Shown one piece after another: positions 1 to 9,187 of a DNA stretch of 64,000 nucleotides. Location: the NCBI RefSeq assembly GCF_021608185.1, contig NZ_JAKIHN010000003.1, positions 124,001 to 188,000 on the forward strand, read 5' to 3'. Both the position numbers and the translations under genes were made by a program. How positions within the stretch are numbered: the first letter of the stretch is position 1; every line of letters starts with the position of its first letter. Source of the stretch: Flavobacterium anseongense. Lineage in GTDB: Bacteria > Bacteroidota > Bacteroidia > Flavobacteriales > Flavobacteriaceae. Below the pieces are notes generated by a model. It searched no databases. It saw only the letters and a list, made by a program, of their open reading frames with translations, and had not been told where the DNA came from.

Positions 1-326
1 ACGCCAAGATTAAAAAATCTAATCACTTTGGCTCTTTGGTTTGGAATGGTAAAAGCACCGGTTTTGTTCAGTTAATCGATGTCCCAAGATTAGCCGGAGT
101 TCGCAAAGGCGATACCATTGTAACAGGCGGACAATCAATTATCTTCCCTGAAAATATTGGAATCGGAACCATCGACAAAGTGTATATTGATGATGAAACC
201 AATTACTATACTTTAGACATTAGGCTGTTTAATGATATGACCAATTTGGGACATGTTTATATTATTAAAAACAAAGACACTGAAGAAATTACCAATTTAG
301 AAAATCAAAGTAAGAAAGATGAATAG
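1..326 (+). CDS. mreC: Rod shape-determining protein MreC, C-terminal part (5' truncated by window)
   Basis: The reading frame is open from base 3 to the stop at 324-326, so the gene starts upstream of the window; a TTG at 36 is only an internal codon. The visible 107 residues contain the HFGSLVWNG and TGGQSIIFPENI segments typical of the beta-barrel domain of MreC. MreC is a bitopic periplasmic scaffold of the elongasome that links MreB/MreD to PBP2. The identity is supported by the following genes (mreD, pbp2, rodA) in canonical order, and the stop overlaps the mreD start by 8 bases, indicating translational coupling. The C-terminal tail is short and charged. Family assignment is firm; the N-terminal membrane anchor and coiled coil cannot be seen here. 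Confidence 0.9.
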   Translation, partial: AKIKKSNHFGSLVWNGKSTGFVQLIDVPRLAGVRKGDTIVTGGQSIIFPENIGIGTIDKVYIDDETNYYTLDIRLFNDMTNLGHVYIIKNKDTEEITNLENQSKKDE

Positions 327-825
327 TGCTTTGTTAGGAAATATAGCCCGTTTCATTTTGTTGCTTGCAGCACAAGTTTTGATATTCAACCGAATTGATC
401 TTTTTGGATTTATCAATCCGTTTCCCTACGTGCTTTTCATTATTTTATATCCTGTAAACGGAAACAAAAGCGGTTTATTAGCAGCTAGTTTTTTCTTAGG
501 ATTACTGATGGATATGTTTTGGAATTCGGGTGGAGTTCATGCCGCGGCATGTTTAATTCTTGCATACTACAGACCAGCCATTTTTAAATTTTCATTTGGT
601 TTGAGTTATGAATATCAAACCGTTAAGCTCAATGATGTATTAACTCCTGAGCGATTTTCATTTTTACTAATTGCCGTTGTACTACATCACTTTGTACTTT
701 TTGTTTTAGAGGTTTTCAAAATGAGTTTCCTTTGGGATATTTTAGTTCGAACCGTACTGAGTACCGTTTTCACCATTATCACTTGCATCATAATTATCTA
801 TATCATTAAGCCAAATAAGCGATGA
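319..825 (+). CDS. mreD: Rod shape-determining protein MreD
   Basis: A 168-residue, strongly hydrophobic protein with about five predicted membrane segments and the MreD-like stretch around residues 28-40 (LFGFINPFPYVLF). MreD is an inner-membrane component of the elongasome. The ATG at 319 lies inside the end of mreC and the stop overlaps the following pbp2 start by 4 bases, so the three genes are very probably one transcript with coupled translation. Sequence conservation in this family is low; the assignment rests on length, hydropathy and position between mreC and pbp2. Confidence 0.88.
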   Translation: MNSALLGNIARFILLLAAQVLIFNRIDLFGFINPFPYVLFIILYPVNGNKSGLLAASFFLGLLMDMFWNSGGVHAAACLILAYYRPAIFKFSFGLSYEYQTVKLNDVLTPERFSFLLIAVVLHHFVLFVLEVFKMSFLWDILVRTVLSTVFTIITCIIIIYIIKPNKR

Positions 826-2771
826 GAAAGGTTTTGTTGCCCACAATTATTTTTATTTCTACAATTTTACTTGTTTTACGCCTTTTTTATTTACAAGTAA
901 TTGACGATACTCTTAAATTAAAATCAGATAATAACGCCATCAAAATCAGTTATGATTATCCTGAACGTGGTTATATTTATGATAGAAATGGTAAACTTTT
1001 AGTTGCCAATCAGCCTTCGTATGATATTATGGTTATTCCAAAAGATATCAAAGATTTGGATACAACCGAATTCTGTTCATTACTAAAAATCACTAAAGAA
1101 GATTTTCTTAAAAAGGTTGCCAAAGCCAAAGTATACAGTCCCAGACTTCCTTCTGTTTTTCTATCGCAACTGAATAAAAAAGAGTATGCTGCTTTTCAGG
1201 AAGTAGAGCGTAATTTTACAGGATTTTATATTCAGAAACGTGCTTTAAGAGATTATCAAGTGGCTTTTGGCGCTAATGTTTTTGGATTTATCACTCAGGT
1301 GAATGATAAAATTATTCAAAAAAACAAGTATTACAATAGCGGCGATTTAATCGGAAGACAAGGTGTTGAAGAAAGTTACGAAGATTTTTTACGTGGAATA
1401 AAAGGAGTGAAATACATCCAAAAAGACAAATACAACCGAGATATTGGTTCCTACAAAGAAGGAAGATTTGATACAATTGCCGTACAGGGAAGCGATATTA
1501 CTTTGAGTATTGATGCCGAACTCCAAAAATATGGCGAAGAATTAATGATTAACAAACGAGGTGGAATTGTAGCCATCGAACCAAAAACCGGTGAAATTTT
1601 AGCTTTAGTAACTGCGCCGTCATACGATCCTGCAATCTTGGTGGGAAGACAACGTTCTAAAAACTACACTACCTTATACAAAGATTCGATTGCAAAACCT
1701 TTGTACGACAGAGGATTATTGGCAGAGTACACACCCGGTTCACCATTCAAGATTCTAACAGGATTAGTGGCTTTACAGGAAGGTGTAATCGACGAGAATT
1801 TTTCTGTCAATTGCCATCACGGATTCAGTTATGCTCCCGGCCGATTTATGAAATGTCACTGTCACGGTGGTACCTTACAATTGCATCGTGGAATTTATGA
1901 ATCCTGCAATACTTTCTTCTCGACTTCATACATGAGAACTATAGATAAATATGGCAATCCGCCAAAAGGTGTTGATGTATGGAGCAACCATTTGAAAAGT
2001 TTTGGTTTAGGGCAGTTTATGGGTTATGATTTGCCAACCGGAAAAAAGGGTAACCTTCCTACATCTAAAACCTATAAAAAAATGTATCCGGGTTGGGGTT
2101 GGTCAAGCAAGACGATTGTTTCTAATGCTATTGGTCAAGGGGAAGTTTTAATGACTCCAATTCAATTGGCTAACATGATTGCTATTGTTGCTAATCGTGG
2201 TTATTATTATACGCCTCATATCATTAAAAAAATCAAAGGTCATAAAATTGATAAAAAGTTCACGACCAAACATGTCACTACAGTAAACAAAAAGTATTTC
2301 GAGCCAATGATTAACGGTTTATTTGATGTTTATAATATGGGAACAGCTCACGGTTTAAATGTGGAAGGCATTGAGATTTGCGGGAAAACCGGAACCGCAG
2401 AAAATTTTGCGAAAATTAATGGCAAAAGGGTAAAACTTCAGGATCACTCTATTTTTGTGGCTTTTGCACCTAAGGATAATCCCAAAATTGCAATTGCTGT
2501 TTTTGTTGAAAATGGCTATTGGGGAGCACGTTGGGCCGGGCCAATTACGAGTTTGATGATTGAAAAATATATCAAAAGAAAAATTACCCGAACCGATTTA
2601 GAAAAACGAATGTTGGAAGGAAGTCTTCAAGGTGAATACAATAAATATTATCCAAATGCTATTGTAGATACATTGATTAAATCAAAAATTGATGGTCCCG
2701 TAAAACCAATCGTAGCTAAACCAATTATAGTAAAACCAGAAGTTAAAATTGATACTGCCAAAAGAAATTAA
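822..2771 (+). CDS. mrdA: Penicillin-binding protein 2 (elongasome transpeptidase)
   Basis: A 649-residue class B penicillin-binding protein. It has one N-terminal membrane anchor (about residues 5-25), a PBP dimerisation domain (ERGYIYDRNG near residue 50) and a C-terminal transpeptidase domain. All three active-site motifs are visible: SxxK as Ser307-Pro-Phe-Lys310, SxN as Ser361-Cys-Asn363 and KTGT at 522-525. The family cross-links side-wall peptidoglycan together with the RodA glycosyltransferase encoded 11 bases downstream. The last 40 residues form a Lys/Pro/Val-rich periplasmic tail beyond the catalytic domain. Its start overlaps the mreD stop (ATGA). Confidence 0.95.
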   Translation: MRKVLLPTIIFISTILLVLRLFYLQVIDDTLKLKSDNNAIKISYDYPERGYIYDRNGKLLVANQPSYDIMVIPKDIKDLDTTEFCSLLKITKEDFLKKVAKAKVYSPRLPSVFLSQLNKKEYAAFQEVERNFTGFYIQKRALRDYQVAFGANVFGFITQVNDKIIQKNKYYNSGDLIGRQGVEESYEDFLRGIKGVKYIQKDKYNRDIGSYKEGRFDTIAVQGSDITLSIDAELQKYGEELMINKRGGIVAIEPKTGEILALVTAPSYDPAILVGRQRSKNYTTLYKDSIAKPLYDRGLLAEYTPGSPFKILTGLVALQEGVIDENFSVNCHHGFSYAPGRFMKCHCHGGTLQLHRGIYESCNTFFSTSYMRTIDKYGNPPKGVDVWSNHLKSFGLGQFMGYDLPTGKKGNLPTSKTYKKMYPGWGWSSKTIVSNAIGQGEVLMTPIQLANMIAIVANRGYYYTPHIIKKIKGHKIDKKFTTKHVTTVNKKYFEPMINGLFDVYNMGTAHGLNVEGIEICGKTGTAENFAKINGKRVKLQDHSIFVAFAPKDNPKIAIAVFVENGYWGARWAGPITSLMIEKYIKRKITRTDLEKRMLEGSLQGEYNKYYPNAIVDTLIKSKIDGPVKPIVAKPIIVKPEVKIDTAKRN

Positions 2772-2782
2772 TTTCTAAGAAA

Positions 2783-4042
2783 ATGAAAAATCAAAGTGTA
2801 ACCAATAATCTAGACTGGATAAGTATTGTTATCTATTTCACTTTAGTGATAATGGGTTGGCTGAATATCTATTCATCTTCATTATCTTCTATAGAAGAGG
2901 AAGCTTCGATTTTTGACTTTACTCAAATATACGGTAAACAATTCATGTTTATTATCCTTACAATTCCGTTAATATTTGTTGTGCTATCCGTTGACGGAAA
3001 GTTTTATGAAAAGTTCTCGAGTGTGATTTATGTTATTGGCCTTTTTTCATTAGCAGGTTTATTTGTTTTCGGAAAAACCATAAAAGGTCAAGCCAACTGG
3101 TATTCTTTCGGGGCGTTTGGAATACAGCCTTCGGAGTTTGTAAAAGCCGCAACTGCTTTGGCATTGGCAAAATATCTGAGCGATGTTCAGGTCAATTTAA
3201 AAGATTTAAACAGGCAAATACAAGTCTTGGGAATTCTTTTTCTGCCCATATTATTAATTGTCCCTCATGATCCCGGAAGTGCCTTAATTTATAGCGTTTT
3301 CATATTGGTTTTATACCGTGAAGGATTGCCCTCCTGGTATGTTTGGACAGGATTTATTGCATTAATTTTATTTGTATTAGCTTTAGTCATAAAACCCATA
3401 GTGTTGACCGGAATCGCTTTAGCCGTAATCCTTTTTATATATTACAGAAGCCGTATCATAAACAGAAACTGGATATTGAGCACAATGGTTTTTGTGATGG
3501 TTGGTGGCTTTGTCTTTTCGGTTGATTATGTTTTTAACAATGTTTTCAAACAGCATCACCGAGATAGATTTAATATTCTTTTGGGAAAAGAAGTCGATAT
3601 GAAAGGTATTGGTTATAACACCAATCAATCTGAAATTGCTATCGGTTCCGGTGGTTGGTTTGGCAAAGGATACCTTGAAGGCACTCAAACAAAAGGCGGT
3701 TTCGTACCGGAACAACACACCGATTATATTTTTACAACCGTTGGTGAAGAATGGGGATTTTTAGGTTGTCTTTTTGTAATTGGTCTTTTCCTTTGTTTAA
3801 TCATCCGTATTATCTATTTGGCCGAAAGGCAAAAAACCAAGTTTAGCCGAGTATATGGCTATTGTGTCGCAGGAATATTGTTTATTCACTTTTTTGTAAA
3901 TATTGCTATGGTGGCTGGTATATTCCCAACAATTGGTGTTCCGCTTCCTTTCTTTTCTTATGGTGGTTCCGGACTTTGGGGTTTTACTATTTTACTTTTT
4001 ATCTTCCTAAAAATGGATGCCAATAAAGTAAATGAGTGGTAA
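2783..4042 (+). CDS. rodA: Rod shape-determining protein RodA (SEDS peptidoglycan glycosyltransferase)
   Basis: A 419-residue polytopic membrane protein of the SEDS family with about ten membrane segments. Diagnostic stretches are ANWYSFGAFGIQPSEFVK (about residues 107-124) and the C-terminal GVPLPFFSYGGSGL motif. RodA polymerises lipid II into glycan strands and works as a complex with class B PBP2, encoded immediately upstream. This is the last gene of the mre-pbp2-rodA operon; an 88-base gap with a possible new -7 box precedes the next gene. FtsW is the alternative in this family, but the operon context favours RodA. Confidence 0.94.
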   Translation: MKNQSVTNNLDWISIVIYFTLVIMGWLNIYSSSLSSIEEEASIFDFTQIYGKQFMFIILTIPLIFVVLSVDGKFYEKFSSVIYVIGLFSLAGLFVFGKTIKGQANWYSFGAFGIQPSEFVKAATALALAKYLSDVQVNLKDLNRQIQVLGILFLPILLIVPHDPGSALIYSVFILVLYREGLPSWYVWTGFIALILFVLALVIKPIVLTGIALAVILFIYYRSRIINRNWILSTMVFVMVGGFVFSVDYVFNNVFKQHHRDRFNILLGKEVDMKGIGYNTNQSEIAIGSGGWFGKGYLEGTQTKGGFVPEQHTDYIFTTVGEEWGFLGCLFVIGLFLCLIIRIIYLAERQKTKFSRVYGYCVAGILFIHFFVNIAMVAGIFPTIGVPLPFFSYGGSGLWGFTILLFIFLKMDANKVNEW

Positions 4043-4100
4043 CTACGTTAAAGTTTTGCTTAAAAATTTCAACTCATTTTTATAAGGCATAGTTTCTCCT

Positions 4101-4108
4101 TACCTTTA
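4101..4108 (+). promoter_or_regulatory. Possible -7 box for the coiled-coil protein gene
   Basis: TACCTTTA lies 22 bases before the ATG at 4131 and differs from the Bacteroidota -7 consensus TAnnTTTG only in the last base. No TTG -33 element is seen at 17-23 bases spacing, so support is moderate. Confidence 0.4.
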
Positions 4109-4130
4109 GTATTCATTTAAATTCATAATT

Positions 4131-4676
4131 ATGAAACTAAAAATTATCACCTTCCTTTTTATTCTAAAACTTGTCCCTGTAATGGCACAGGAAGAAAATA
4201 ACACAACTGTAAAACCAGTAGATACTGTTGCTTTAAAACAAGTACAGGTTGATGCTGCTCTCAAAGAAAAAACAACTCCGGTTCTTACGGATCAACAAAT
4301 TTTAGAAATCCAAAAAGCTACATTAGAAACACAAAAAGAAGCTGAAAGAATTAAAGCACAAGCAGAGAAAGAAGCCAAAGCTGTAGAAAAAGAACAAAGA
4401 AAATTAGAAAAAGAGCAAAGACGTTTCGAAAAAAGACAAGACAAAATTGCAGATTCTGAAAAGGATTTAATTAAGACAAAGGAAAAACTCAATAGAGAAA
4501 AGGAAAGGCTTGAAAAAATGCAATCCAAATTTGAAAAGAGTAAACGAAAAGGAAAACTATCTGAAATAGAAATTGAAAAAGAGAATATCAAAATCAGTAA
4601 ACAACAAATAAAAATACAAGAATTACAACAAGACATTGATAAAACAGAAAAGAAGCTCAACAAATTAAGAGGTTAA
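4131..4676 (+). CDS. Secreted coiled-coil protein of unknown function
   Basis: A 181-residue protein with an N-terminal signal peptide ending at about residue 20 (VMAQ). From about residue 60 to the end it is an almost uninterrupted Lys/Glu/Gln-rich helix, including EKEQRKLEKEQRRFEKRQDK, predicted to form a long coiled coil. No catalytic domain is recognisable. The expected location is the periplasm, and a structural or spacer role is the most one can infer. It stands alone: it probably has its own promoter (box at 4101) and is closed by a strong terminator at 4682-4713 shared with the convergent prc. The extreme purine bias of the coding strand produces a long antisense open frame, which is not a gene. 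Confidence 0.75.
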   Translation: MKLKIITFLFILKLVPVMAQEENNTTVKPVDTVALKQVQVDAALKEKTTPVLTDQQILEIQKATLETQKEAERIKAQAEKEAKAVEKEQRKLEKEQRRFEKRQDKIADSEKDLIKTKEKLNREKERLEKMQSKFEKSKRKGKLSEIEIEKENIKISKQQIKIQELQQDIDKTEKKLNKLRG

Positions 4677-4681
4677 TCATA

Positions 4682-4713
4682 AAAAAGCCACCAATTATTG
4701 GTGGCTTTTTCTT
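4682..4713. terminator. Bidirectional intrinsic terminator between the coiled-coil gene and prc
   Basis: Perfect inverted repeat AAAAAGCCACCAAT / ATTGGTGGCTTTTT between two convergent genes. The stem is flanked by an A run on the left and a T run on the right, so it can work in both directions. Confidence 0.9.
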
Positions 4714-4731
4714 TTCTACAATAAAATAAAA

Positions 4732-7002
4732 TTATGATTTTACTAATTTATCTTTCTTAATTTTCGTTGTCAATCCTTTATTATTCTCCGATTGCAAATC
4801 GTTTAAAATATGAATTGCTTCTTCGATATAGATATCTTTTGACAGACTTTCATGCCATCTGTCACGTTTCTCTTTTAAGACAGAATCTTTATTCATTTCT
4901 TCTACTTCATAAGGAAGTGAGTTAAAATCAAACGCGTTTTTGTAATCAACAATTGGTTTGTATTTTTTGTTTTTTTCGTCTAATGCTTTTTGTTCTGCCT
5001 TGAATTTATCAATGTTTAGGCTATAAACGTTTTCTTTATTTCTTTGGTCAAGCCATTTTGCATTATCATCGATCAGTTTCAATTGAGCATTGTTGCTCAT
5101 TCTTTCTCTGCTTTTTGCTATGGCTAAATCAAAATTGTTTTGCTTATCCCAAATTTTATAATCTGCCGGATCAATTTTGTCCCATGGCATAGCGTTGTCA
5201 ATATCTCTTTCTCCCATTTTCAAATAAGAATATCTGTCCGGAATAGCAATATCACTTTTCACTCCTTCTAACTGAGTAGAACCACCGTTTATTCTGTAGA
5301 ACTTTTGAGTTGTCGTTTTTAGCGCTCCCAAATCTCCGTAAGTACTTCCACGAACAAACTGATTTAAATCGATTACGTTTTGAACAGTTCCTTTTCCGTA
5401 AGACTGCTTACTTCCAATAACTACACCGCGTTTGTAATCCTGAATAGCGGCCGCCAAAATCTCTGAAGCTGAAGCTGAAAATTCATTAATCATAACTACC
5501 AACGGACCATCCCATTGTACTTTCGAATCTCTGTCATAGAGCACTTCTTTTTTTCCGGCTGCAGATTTAATTTGAACGATTGGTCCTTGCTCAATAAATA
5601 ATCCCGCAATATCAACCACCGTTTTTAAAGAACCTCCTCCATTATCTCTTACATCCATTACAATTCCCTGAACACCTTCTTTTTTTAATCGCTCTACTTC
5701 TATCGCAACATCTTTTCCGGCATCACGGCTGTTTTGGTCTTCAAAATCGATATAGAATTTCGGCAAATAAATTATTCCATATTTAAAGCCATCTTTTTCA
5801 ACAACGCTGGATTTTACATATGTTTCCTCAATTTCAACCTGATCACGAATAATGGTAATCACTTTTATAGAACCATCTGTTTTCTTCACTGTTAAACGAA
5901 CTTCTGTTCCTTTTGGTCCTTTTATTTTTTTGACAACATCATCTAAACGCATCCCAACAACATCTACAGGTTCGGCATCAGCTTGAGCTACTTTAAGTAC
6001 TATGTCACCCGCCTCAAGCTCTTTCCCTCTCCATGCAGGACCACCGGAAATTAATTCTGTAATCTCTGTAAAATCATTTTTCTTTTGCAAACGAGCACCA
6101 ATTCCTTCTAATTTTCCGCTCATGCTCACATCAAATTTTTCTTTTTCGCTTGCGCCAAAATAAGAAGTATGTGGATCAAAGCGGGAGGCAATTGCATTTA
6201 CATATACAGAAAACCAATCTTCTCTATCCAAATCTTTGATAAAACTGAAGTTATCATTTAAAGAATTAAGTGTACTTTCTCTGGTTTCTTTTTCAAGTTG
6301 CTCATACGTTTTTGGCGCTTGATTTTTTCTTTTTTCAACATCAGCAATAAATTTCTTTTCCGATTCGGGTGTAAGTTTATCCCCTTGATTAGCTCTAAAG
6401 TCTTTTAACTTTTCCTCTAAAGTCTTGTTTTTATCTTTGGCTAAATCTTCTTCTAATTTTTGTTTCTCAACTAATGAGGACAAAGTAGATAATTTCACCT
6501 GCAAACGCCATCTTTCTTTTAGTTCTTGTTCATTTTTACAGAATGGTAATTTCTCGTAATCAGTATTTATAGATTCCAATTTTTTGTAATCAAATGGTTT
6601 TTCTAAAGCCAACTTGTAATAGGATTTACTTTCTTCCATTCTCTTCATTAGTCGACTGTAAGTCAAATCAAAAAAAGTCAAATCTTTGTTTTTGATTTGG
6701 TCGTCAATTTGAGTTTCGTATTTGGCAAACTCATCAATATCCGATTGCAAAAAGAATCTTTTAGAAGGATCTAAGGCATTCAAATAATCTTTATAAACAC
6801 CTTTTGAAAAAGTGTCATCAATAGCTGCCGGATTGTAATGCCCTTTTTCGATTACGAACGTCAATAATTCTATCAACATTTTATCTTTCTCGGGGTCAGA
6901 AGATTTCTCTTTTGGCATAAAACTCCACAACGCCACTGATAACAACGTAATTACCAGAAGCACTTTATAGTTTCTTTTCATAAATTGAATTATTTTATTC
7001 AT
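4732..7002 (-). CDS. prc: Carboxy-terminal processing (tail-specific) protease Prc, family S41A
   Basis: A 756-residue periplasmic protease. It has a single N-terminal hydrophobic anchor (about residues 12-28), a long helical N-terminal region, a PDZ domain (about 295-385) and the S41 catalytic core. The core contains the FSASASEILAAA segment with the likely nucleophile Ser511 and the GKGTVQ segment with the general base Lys537, 26 residues later; known Prc enzymes have 25, and here there is one extra residue in the intervening loop. A C-terminal helical domain of the Tsp/Prc type follows. The length fits Tsp/Prc rather than the shorter CtpA/B group. The family degrades or trims periplasmic proteins from their C-termini and in other bacteria controls peptidoglycan hydrolases. 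It is monocistronic, convergent with the gene on its left. Confidence 0.93.
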   Translation of the reverse strand: MNKIIQFMKRNYKVLLVITLLSVALWSFMPKEKSSDPEKDKMLIELLTFVIEKGHYNPAAIDDTFSKGVYKDYLNALDPSKRFFLQSDIDEFAKYETQIDDQIKNKDLTFFDLTYSRLMKRMEESKSYYKLALEKPFDYKKLESINTDYEKLPFCKNEQELKERWRLQVKLSTLSSLVEKQKLEEDLAKDKNKTLEEKLKDFRANQGDKLTPESEKKFIADVEKRKNQAPKTYEQLEKETRESTLNSLNDNFSFIKDLDREDWFSVYVNAIASRFDPHTSYFGASEKEKFDVSMSGKLEGIGARLQKKNDFTEITELISGGPAWRGKELEAGDIVLKVAQADAEPVDVVGMRLDDVVKKIKGPKGTEVRLTVKKTDGSIKVITIIRDQVEIEETYVKSSVVEKDGFKYGIIYLPKFYIDFEDQNSRDAGKDVAIEVERLKKEGVQGIVMDVRDNGGGSLKTVVDIAGLFIEQGPIVQIKSAAGKKEVLYDRDSKVQWDGPLVVMINEFSASASEILAAAIQDYKRGVVIGSKQSYGKGTVQNVIDLNQFVRGSTYGDLGALKTTTQKFYRINGGSTQLEGVKSDIAIPDRYSYLKMGERDIDNAMPWDKIDPADYKIWDKQNNFDLAIAKSRERMSNNAQLKLIDDNAKWLDQRNKENVYSLNIDKFKAEQKALDEKNKKYKPIVDYKNAFDFNSLPYEVEEMNKDSVLKEKRDRWHESLSKDIYIEEAIHILNDLQSENNKGLTTKIKKDKLVKS

Positions 7003-7149
7003 TAATTATTAATCTAAAGTAAACAAAAAACTATGCCAAGCATTTCCAGACTAGATAATTTTTTGTTAAAAATTGTTATTCTCATTGATTTGCAACGCAT
7101 GCAGGTTCAAAGTTATGAAAATGCAGCTTTACTAATCTTAAAAATAGTT

Positions 7150-7157
7150 TAATTTTG
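7150..7157 (+). promoter_or_regulatory. -7 promoter box of surE
   Basis: TAATTTTG is an exact match to the Bacteroidota -7 consensus TAnnTTTG, 48 bases before the ATG at 7206. It overlaps the alternative TTG start at 7155, which argues that translation begins at 7206. Confidence 0.6.
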
Positions 7158-7205
7158 CTGAACATAAGTCGCACAAAAACTGTGCTAGTTACACAATTAC
7201 AAAAA

Positions 7206-7976
7206 ATGACCAACAAACCAACCATTTTAGTTACCAACGATGACGGCATAAATGCTCCCGGAATTCGTGCCTTAATTTCAGTTATGGCAGAAATTGGCGA
7301 AGTGATAGTCGTGGCTCCGGATAGTCCGCAAAGCGCCATGGGACATGCAATTACCATCAACAGCACTATCTATTTGAATAAAATTTCTGCCGAAAATTCA
7401 GCCATTACAGAATACAGTTGCTCAGGAACTCCTGTTGATTGTGTGAAATTGGCAGTAAATGAAATCCTGAAAAAGAAACCCGATTTGTGTGTGTCTGGCG
7501 TTAATCACGGTTCAAATTCATCGATTAATGTTATCTATTCCGGAACGATGAGTGCTGCTGTTGAAGCCGGAATTGAAGGAATTCCCGCCATTGGTTTCTC
7601 TTTGTTGGATTATGATTGGAATGCTGATTTTGAACAAATAAAACCCTACATCAAAAAAATTGCTTTAGAGGTTTTGGCAAAAAAACTAACGGAAGGAACT
7701 GTTTTGAATGTTAATTTTCCAAAACTAAAAACTAACGAAATTAAAGGAATTAAAATTTGCCGTCAGGCGAAAGCCATTTGGATGGAAAAATTTGACAAGC
7801 GACAAACACCTTATGGCAAAGATTATTATTGGTTAACAGGTGAATTTGTCAATCAGGACAAAGGTGAAGATACTGATGAATGGGCTTTGGCACACGGTTA
7901 TATTTCGATAGTTCCGGTACAATTTGATTTAACGGCGCATCATACAATTGCCCAACTTAACACTTGGAATTTATGA
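7206..7976 (+). CDS. surE: 5'/3'-nucleotidase SurE
   Basis: A 256-residue survival protein E homologue. The N-terminal metal-binding NDDG motif is at residues 11-14, followed by GINAPGIRAL; the downstream SGVNHGSNSS and YSGTMSAAVEA motifs complete the active site. SurE is a cytoplasmic, divalent-metal-dependent phosphatase acting on nucleoside monophosphates and short polyphosphates. I chose the ATG at 7206 over an in-frame TTG at 7155 because that TTG lies inside an apparent -7 box and would add 17 residues not typical of the family. LpxB follows after 51 bases that contain a short dispersed repeat. Confidence 0.94.
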   Translation: MTNKPTILVTNDDGINAPGIRALISVMAEIGEVIVVAPDSPQSAMGHAITINSTIYLNKISAENSAITEYSCSGTPVDCVKLAVNEILKKKPDLCVSGVNHGSNSSINVIYSGTMSAAVEAGIEGIPAIGFSLLDYDWNADFEQIKPYIKKIALEVLAKKLTEGTVLNVNFPKLKTNEIKGIKICRQAKAIWMEKFDKRQTPYGKDYYWLTGEFVNQDKGEDTDEWALAHGYISIVPVQFDLTAHHTIAQLNTWNL

Positions 7977-7997
7977 CACGAGCGTTAGCGACTGCAT
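7973..7997. repeat. Short dispersed intergenic repeat (copy 1)
   Basis: GACACGAGCGTTAGCGACTGC begins at the surE stop. A related string (CACACGAGCAAAGTGACTGC) occurs at 19517-19536 in the non-coding stretch beside tRNA-Phe. Both contain CACGAGC, a short variable spacer and GACTGC. Confidence 0.5.
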
Positions 7998-8027
7998 TTT
8001 TTACCTATAAAAATAAACACGCATAAA

Positions 8028-9140
8028 ATGAAATATTACATCATTGCCGGCGAAGCTTCGGGCGATTTACACGGTTCTAATTTAATGAAAGCACTATATA
8101 AAGAAGATGCTTCTGCCGATATTCGTTTTTGGGGCGGTGATTTGATGCAAAATGTTGGCGGAACTTTGGTAAAACATTACCGAGAATTGGCGTTTATGGG
8201 TTTTGCTGAAGTGGTGATGAATTTAAAAACCATACTCAATAATATCAAAATCTGTAAAGCCGATATTGAAAAATTCAATCCTGATGTGATTATTTTTATT
8301 GATTATCCGGGTTTTAATATGCGTATTGCCAAATGGGCGAAACAAAAAGGTATCAAAACCCATTACTATATTGCGCCACAAATTTGGGCATGGAAAGAAA
8401 ATCGAATCAAAGCCGTAAAAAGAGATTTTGACAAACTGTTTGTTATTCTTCCTTTTGAAAAAGATTTTTTTGAAGTAAAGCATCATTTTCCGGTTCAGTT
8501 TGTCGGTCATCCTTTGATTGACGCCATTCACAATCGCGTTAAAACAGATGAAGTTTCCTTTAGAAGAGAAAATAATTTAGACGAAAAACCTATAATCGCC
8601 ATTCTTCCCGGAAGCCGGAAACAGGAAATCTCGAAAATGCTAAGCGTTATGTTAAGCATAGTAAGCGATTTCCCCGAATATCAATTTGTAATTGCCGGTG
8701 CGCCAAGTCAGGACTATCATTTCTACGAACAGTTTTTGACGACCAAAAACGTTAAGTTTATTTCGAATAAAACCTATGATTTACTAAGTATTGCTTCAGC
8801 AGCATTAGTAACTTCAGGAACGGCAACTTTGGAAACTGCCTTGTTCAAAGTGCCCGAAGTGGTTTGCTATAAAGGAAGTTGGGCTTCTTATCAAATCGCT
8901 AAAAGAATTATTACTTTAAAGTATATTTCATTAGTCAATTTGATAATGGATGAAGAAGTGGTGACCGAACTTATTCAGGATAAATTCAACTCTAAAAATC
9001 TAAAATTAGAACTTTCTAAATTGTTAGAAGAAAACCACAGAAAAGCGTTATTGAAAAAATATGACGATTTAGAGTCCAAACTTGGAGGTATTGGTGCCAG
9101 CGAAAAAACTGCTAAATTAATCCTAAATGATTTAAAGTAG
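8028..9140 (+). CDS. lpxB: Lipid-A-disaccharide synthase LpxB
   Basis: A 370-residue GT19 glycosyltransferase. The N-terminal motif AGEASGDLHG (about residues 6-15), IDYPGFNMRIAKWAK, the APQIWAWKENRIK segment and LPGSRKQEI (about 193-201) are diagnostic. LpxB condenses UDP-2,3-diacylglucosamine with lipid X (2,3-diacylglucosamine-1-phosphate) at the cytoplasmic face of the inner membrane to make the lipid A disaccharide. The length matches the family. surE and lpxB are commonly neighbours in Flavobacteriaceae; here they are 51 bases apart, probably co-transcribed. Confidence 0.95.
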   Translation: MKYYIIAGEASGDLHGSNLMKALYKEDASADIRFWGGDLMQNVGGTLVKHYRELAFMGFAEVVMNLKTILNNIKICKADIEKFNPDVIIFIDYPGFNMRIAKWAKQKGIKTHYYIAPQIWAWKENRIKAVKRDFDKLFVILPFEKDFFEVKHHFPVQFVGHPLIDAIHNRVKTDEVSFRRENNLDEKPIIAILPGSRKQEISKMLSVMLSIVSDFPEYQFVIAGAPSQDYHFYEQFLTTKNVKFISNKTYDLLSIASAALVTSGTATLETALFKVPEVVCYKGSWASYQIAKRIITLKYISLVNLIMDEEVVTELIQDKFNSKNLKLELSKLLEENHRKALLKKYDDLESKLGGIGASEKTAKLILNDLK

Positions 9141-9187
9141 TTTTTTAAATCGGCTTCAAAGTTTTACCTTCGCAAAAATTTATTTTA

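Noticed and set aside
4292..4663. 123-codon antisense open frame (Ser/Phe-rich)
   Set aside because: It is the mirror of the purine-rich coiled-coil gene; its Ser/Phe/Leu composition comes from antisense AAA/GAA codons and it has no promoter.
7155..7205. TTG start for surE 17 codons upstream
   Set aside because: The TTG lies within the TAATTTTG promoter box and the extra residues do not fit the family N-terminus.
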